Part shown: piece by piece, positions 58,840 to 64,000 of the stretch
How the letters are laid out: every line of letters starts with the position of its first letter
How positions within the stretch are numbered: position 1 is the first letter of the stretch
Assembly (NCBI GenBank): GCA_024362935.1
Contig: JANCRA010000004.1
Span: 22,339,121-22,403,120 of the forward strand
DNA from: Setophaga petechia
Lineage: Eukaryota > Chordata > Aves > Passeriformes > Parulidae
Length of the DNA stretch: 64,000 nt
Direction: 5' to 3'
Notes under the pieces: model-generated
Databases searched by the model: none
The model's input: the letters and a program-made list of their open reading frames with translations, nothing else
What the model was told of the DNA's origin: nothing
Position numbers and translations under genes: made by a program

Positions 58840-59314
58840 TTACTGTGTTCTGTTTTGGGCTATTCACGACAAGAAAGGCATCTATGAGTTGGGGTGTGTC
58901 CAGAGGACAGTGAAGCTAGTGAAAGGACTAGAGCACAAATCTTATGGGAAGTAAGGGTGTTTTGGCCTGAGAAAAGACAAAAGGTTGGAAAGACATTATT
59001 ACTATCTCTCTAACTACCTGAAAGGAGATTGTATAGAGGAGGAGGTCAGTGTCAACACAATAAGCTGAGAGGAAATTGCGTCACATTGCACCAGAAGTTT
59101 AGATTGGTTAAGGAAAAATTTCTTCACTGAAAAGCATGTCAAGCATTGAATCAGACTTCCCAGGAAAGTGATTGAGTCCCTAACCCTGGAGGCATTTAAT
59201 AACTGTGCAGATGAGGCACCCAGGAACATGGTTTTGTAGTGGCCCTGGCAGCATGAGGTTAATGGTTGGACTTGATGATCTTAAAAATCTTTTCCAATGT
59301 AAATAATTCTGTAA
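58840..59314 (+). mobile_element. CR1 LINE, 3' end
   Basis: Plus-strand CR1 starting in the ORF2 C-terminus (VFCFGLFTTRKASMSWGVSRGQ-like, then KLVKGLEHKSYGK, 58908-58950), through the 3' UTR (CTTCCCAGGAAAGTGATTGA, GGTTGGACTTGATGATCTTA) to AATAATTCTGTAAG. Heavily diverged and 5'-truncated. Confidence 0.78.
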
Positions 59315-62300
59315 GTATATTTATTATGGAGTGAAAAGTGTGTTCATTTTCATAAATGAAACAAGTAGAAGGTAGAATAACACAAGTAGAAATAACTACA
59401 GGAAATCTCATATGAACATGAATCTTTTTGCTTCTGAAAGCAAGATAATTTCATGCCAAACTGCCTGCATGCCTGAGGAATTCAATTGCTTTTCACATCT
59501 GAAATTTCATTTTATTCATTCCTCATTTTTAAACTTAAAAAAATTCTAACATGCTCAATTTTAACTGAACATCTTCAGAACTATTATTAGCTCAATTTAT
59601 TTTCTCAGCAGTGTTACCATAATTGCTAAGCAGATGCAGCAAATCTGGTTTATAATCCTGTTGTTTTCTGTAAATTAGGATTAGCTGGATGCAAAGAATA
59701 CATACCATGGCTTAATTTCTTATTTTCATCAATGTTATAAATTTTATTTTGTATTAAAAAGCACAAAATTTCAAACAAATTTAACCCCACAAAGAATCTT
59801 GAAACTGCAACCTAATTTCATACATATCAAGTTCCAGATGTTTCCAGTCCACTTCCTCAAGGAAATATATATCCCACTTTCTGTAAATGTCTGTCTTTAG
59901 AAAAAAATGGTGATTGGAAAATGGAGCTCCGTTGACCTTTATTCAGTTAAAAAAATGCCAAAAATGTATATTTTGGTTCTAAAGCATAAGAAGGAATCTC
60001 AGCAGCTACAGGTGAGATGTTGTATACCAAATATTCTCTGACATTCTTCCTGCATGGGGTACCATATAGGTAGAAATAAAAAGTCAAATTCAAAGAAGCT
60101 GTTGTTTACCTCACTGAGATAGTGACATATTTTGTGGTATTACTGTCTGCTTAATATAAGCTAGGATTTTGCTTGGGATTTTTGGGGTTTCTTCCTTTGT
60201 CAATGATCTTATACAGTAAGTCAAAAAGTCCTGCCCCTGATTTTGTTAGGATTCTAGTCCAAAGCATCTAAATGGAATAAAATGTTCCCTCTTTCACTTA
60301 CATATACAAAATTAATTCAACATTATCTGCTGCTGGTCTCCATGAGATTCAGTGTAGCTGAGTCATAGCCAAAAATATTTAATAAAATGTGTTACACTTT
60401 TTGTCAGCTACAGCAGAAAGCTTGCAAGCTCACTTTTTTGGGCCAGCCATTGTCTGTGGTTGTGTGGAGTTTGCTTCTGTTGTGGCAAGGCTGAGGCTCA
60501 GCAGCAAGTAGCATTCCTCAGAAGCAGTGTCATCCTTCACGTAGTAGGGAGGCAGTGCAGCCACCCCTGCTGCACCTTTTCTAAGAACAGTGAGTTTTGA
60601 TAGCCATCAATCAGCTGTTTGTGAACTTTAAATGAGAAAAAGAGAGGAAGAAAGGCAGAAGTAGTGAAAAGACACAAGGCCTTATGGCATGAATGTCAAA
60701 GGGCTGTTGATTAACACTTATACAGACATGGTATTGTGACGGTAGAGGGGTAAATGTAATTTCTGATATACTGCGCAAATCAAAGCCTTCCAGTGACATG
60801 AAAAACAGATTAATATGAATAGCACACTGACAACTGCCTGGCTTTCCTGCTCCATCCATCCCTTCCTATCTTTATATGTCAGAAGAAGAAGGAATTTTCT
60901 GTACAGGACTTTCTGAGCAAACAGGAATCCTCCCATTTCCTTAGGGCAATTCAGGTCCCCTTAAAATTGCAGAATTCTAAAGTGGCTGCTAAGAGTACCC
61001 TCATTGTTCTGCAGCTTGTACTAAGAAAAAATTAAAACTGACTATTATGAGACAGAGATTGAGATTTTTCAATAGTTTCAGCTACCGATAGTGAAAACCC
61101 AGGACACAAGCCTTTTGCAGAAAACACCCTTTCTTTTGATTGAATGCCTTTTGAAATTGCCCTCATTATGGTGCAAGGTAACATGCAGTGCGGTTGCCTC
61201 TCAAAGTGACCCTGCTAGAGATTGCCACTTGTGAGAAAATCCATTCAAAAGTGGAGGCTGGATTAAATTGTCTAGTAGGTCAAATGGCACTAGTTAGAGA
61301 AATGAAGAGAGGTGCTTCAGTCCAACAATTCTCTGGGAAGTTAAGCAACAATAACAAATTCCATGAATACAAATGCACAAAGAACAGAGATGAAAAACTG
61401 CAAGAGGCGGGTGAGAAAGATCTCCAAATTCTTCCTCCTTCCAAGCTCCACTGAGTAGAAGCAGCTCTTCAGTCCTTGAAGAATTATGAGATCTCAGAAA
61501 ATAAACACGCCATGTAGTCTGGAAACACCTACTTTGAGACTTTTAAAAAGTTGCTTTCATCTGTGGCGTCCCTGGATTATCTCACTATTGTCAAGGTTGT
61601 ACTGCAGCCCACAAGGAGAGTTTTTGAATCACCTCATTTTTATGACCTTACTCAACAGTAAGGTCTGGCTGGTACAGCAGGGGTGTCAAAGAGAAGCCCT
61701 GCTCTCTCAGATCTGTCAAAGCCCAGTGAAAGACTCAGCTCAATCTATGGACAAGAAAAAAATAGATGAAGAAAATGCAGGGCTCTAACATTTTTGACTC
61801 TAGTCACTCATGAATGGACAGTCATTTTGGTGTGCCTTCACACTCTGCAGATATCAATGCATTCAACAATCAGCTTTCCCCTAAACACATGGCAGTTTTC
61901 CTCATTGACCTGTGATGAGGACAAGGCACAGCACACAGGCTATTTGCAGCAGTCATGCAGGTGAATAGGTAGGGGAGAAACACTGGTTTGAAATTGGTTT
62001 CTTCTCTGGGGTTTCCTCTGACGACTTTCTGCTCATCATTTTTCATTTCAAAATACAAGGACCAATCAGTCATCTGTGTGCTTTTCCTTTTTGCTGAACA
62101 GTACTTGGAAGTCAACACTCACTGCAGGTTACTGAGTGAAACAAAAAATGGAAACAGTATGCTGCAGGTTATTTACAGATTGCTGCTGAGCAAATTTAAT
62201 CACAGACCTCTGTAACTCCATCATCATTTCCCTTGATGAGAACATCACAGACTTAAATTTTGTAAAGGAGGTGGAAAACAGACATAATACACGCGTAACA

Positions 62301-63065
62301 GTAACAGACTATTCTGCTATGATGGGAAGTGGCACTGTACTAGGACCAATACATTTCATCAACTTTTGCATTGTAGTTTTGACTCTTAATAGCCATTAAA
62401 ATTCCCCTGGCATTTCCCTGAGAAGGTAACCAAGCCCCCTCAAAGAAGCTTTCATTTTTAGACCTATTGAAAGGACAGGAAACACCATAATAATCTTGCT
62501 TAGTTGCCTTCTTATGAATTCTTTTCATGTAAAAAACATTAAAAGAACAGCAATATATATCTTGGAGTTCAATGCAAGTGCCTGTGTGTATCACGGATCA
62601 AGTTCAGTGCAAGTGCCTGTGTCTGTCGTGGGTCATAAAAAGGTTCCTAATTATGAAAATCAATTATCTGAGAGTTTTAGTGTACTTCCACTCATTTTGG
62701 AACTGAATTTACCTTCAGGTTTGTATAATAACATCTTCCATCTATGATTCCATCTGTGACAACTCCTTTTAAATGGAGAGAGGTGAATTATTAATGATCA
62801 GAAAATCTGGAAAATATATGTACTGTGGCTGAGGACAACCATTGCATGTTGCAGTTTGTACTGGTAAAGGTCCCTGTATATACCTGTATCTTTTTCAGCT
62901 TGCTGGTGTGATAAAACGCAACAGTAATTGGACTCAAACAACCTAATTTAGTCTTACTTTAATCTTTCAGTTAAATCTGCACAGCGCTTTTAGAAATAAA
63001 CATATAATTACTATTATCCCCTGTTCTTTGCTTTCAGAGTATCTCAACTTTCAAAACCCCACTAC
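59315..63065. other. unique sequence, no gene; small tandem duplication
   Basis: AT-rich background. Open frames to 100 codons (61486-61788 plus) have no motif. A 35-bp direct duplication lies at 62567-62636. Confidence 0.5.
62567..62636 (+). repeat. 35-bp tandem duplication, diverged
   Basis: GTTCAATGCAAGTGCCTGTG at 62567 and GTTCAGTGCAAGTGCCTGTG at 62602 begin two 35-base units that differ at several positions towards their ends. Confidence 0.8.
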
Positions 63066-63849
63066 TGCTGCCCTGCCTATTGGGTTTGCGTGGCAAGTAG
63101 TAAAGGGGTTGCAGGTGAGATGCTGCCAGAAATTTCCCCCGTGTCCAACAGAGCCGACACCAGCCAGCTCCAAGATGAATCCGCCACTGGCCAAGTCTGA
63201 GCCCATCAGTCACAGAGGTAGAGGTTCTGGGACGATGCATGTAAGTAGGTGGAGAAAACCTGCAGTGGAGCAGCAGCCAGAGAGAGGAGGGAGAATGTAT
63301 GAGAGAAATTGCCCTGCAGACACCCAGATTCGTGGACAAGAAGTGGGAGAAAGCTCTCCATGTGTCAGAGCAAAGATTCCCCTGCAGCCTGGCCTGAAGA
63401 TCAACATTAGGCAGGCTGTCCCTCTGCAGCTCTTGGATGTCCACAGTAGAGCACAAATCCACCTGCAGCCCATGGAGGACTTCAGGTGAAAGCAGGTGAC
63501 TGCCTGAAGAGGGCTCTGAGTTTGTATAGAGATGAGCTGACAGGCCCTGTGGACCTACAGAGAGAGGAGCAGAGGTTTACTGGTGGAACTTGTGACCCCT
63601 TTGAGAGACTCATGCTGGAGCAGTCTGTTCCTGAAGGACTGCATTCCATGGACAGGTCTCATGCTGGAGCAGTTAATGAAGACCTCCAGCCCATGTGAAG
63701 GAGAAGGACCCAGGCTGACAAAGTTAAGAGAGGACTGCATGCTGGAGCAGGGCAAGAAAGAGAAGGAGCAGCAGAGACAGTGTATGATGATCTGACTGCA
63801 ACCCTAATTTCCCATCCTTTTGCTATGCTGTTGGAGGGTGAGAGGTATG
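63066..63849 (+). mobile_element. LTR (family 1, copy C), cut short at the right
   Basis: Starts near TGCTGCCCTGCCTATTGGG at 63066 (start uncertain by a few bases) and follows family 1: CCAACAGAGCCGACACCAGC, GCCAAGTCTGAGCCCATCAG, then GAGAATGTATGAGAGAAATT at 63291, tandem CTGGAGCAG wording, and CCCATCCTTTTGCTATGCTG. Similarity stops at about 63849, before the polyadenylation signal and 3' terminus seen in copies A and B. The rest of the LTR is either beyond an inserted element or deleted. Two strands are open for 150 codons each because of the stop-poor wording; neither is a gene. Confidence 0.78.
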
Positions 63850-64000
63850 CGGCTGCGCGGGCGTCTGACCCTGGCTAGCGGCCACAAGTGCTCCGCAGCT
63901 CACAGCCTGGTCAGGCTAGCCCCTTGCCTTCAACAGCACTGGCTCCGTAGAGGCTGCTGGGGAAGCGGCTGGCTGCCAGGGACCTTCCCTGCGTCTTGGC
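63850..64000. other. GC-rich sequence of unknown identity at the window edge
   Basis: An abrupt switch to GC-rich, CpG-containing sequence (GCGGCTGCGCGGGCGTCTGA and onward) exactly where the LTR breaks, running off the window. It starts at or near a TG dinucleotide (63848-63849), as a second nested LTR would, but too little is present to identify. Confidence 0.4.

Noticed and set aside
63028..63489. 153-codon plus and 142-codon minus open frames
   Set aside because: Both are in the family-1 LTR copy C and overlap on opposite strands; not coding.

Overview
This is eukaryotic, AT-rich, non-coding DNA with the repeat content of a bird, most likely a songbird. The evidence is eight clear CR1 LINE copies that end in the CR1 octamer-type 3' tail, and several long-terminal-repeat (LTR) families of the kind found in avian genomes. 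There is no bacterial-style gene packing, and I see no complete host protein-coding gene, tRNA, rRNA or CRISPR array. The species, the chromosome, and whether the window is intergenic or intronic cannot be told from the sequence alone.

Layout from left to right. At 0.8-2.5 kb lies a plus-strand CR1 copy with endonuclease and reverse-transcriptase remnants, and at 5.2-6.9 kb a minus-strand CR1. At 7.08-10.19 kb is a structurally complete, young, apparently non-autonomous endogenous retrovirus-like element. It has two LTRs of 371 and 374 bp differing at only three bases plus one 3-bp indel, a 6-bp target duplication with one mismatch, a tRNA-Trp-like primer site, a polypurine tract, and a GC-rich internal region with no pol. 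It is nested in an older LTR of a second family whose remainder ends at 11.07 kb. At 15.33-16.64 kb is a third LTR type carrying a CA microsatellite and a C-run. At 19.37-19.94 kb is a fourth LTR type, and at 20.04-20.76 kb a probable fifth. CR1 tails lie at 20.9 and 36.6 kb. A GGAAGTGGC minisatellite leads into a 351-bp uninterrupted purine strand at 25.1-25.7 kb. A CR1 3' half is at 29.66-30.50 kb and a 1,050-bp solo LTR with perfect 5-bp target duplications at 31.06-32.11 kb (minus strand). A minus-strand LTR lies at 41.4-41.8 kb, and CR1 copies at 47.3-48.8 (plus), 53.4-54.4 (minus) and 58.8-59.3 kb (plus). A third copy of the nested-target LTR family runs from 63.07 to about 63.85 kb, followed by unidentified GC-rich sequence to the edge.

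The stretches between these elements (mainly 11-15, 32-36.6, 37-41, 42-47, 49-53 and 59.5-63 kb) look like unique, old sequence without open reading frames I can assign. The window is therefore a record of repeated retroelement insertion rather than a set of cooperating genes. The best lead for something undescribed is the nested element at 7.08-10.19 kb, with its pol-less, GC-rich, proline/alanine-rich interior and internal A-tract.
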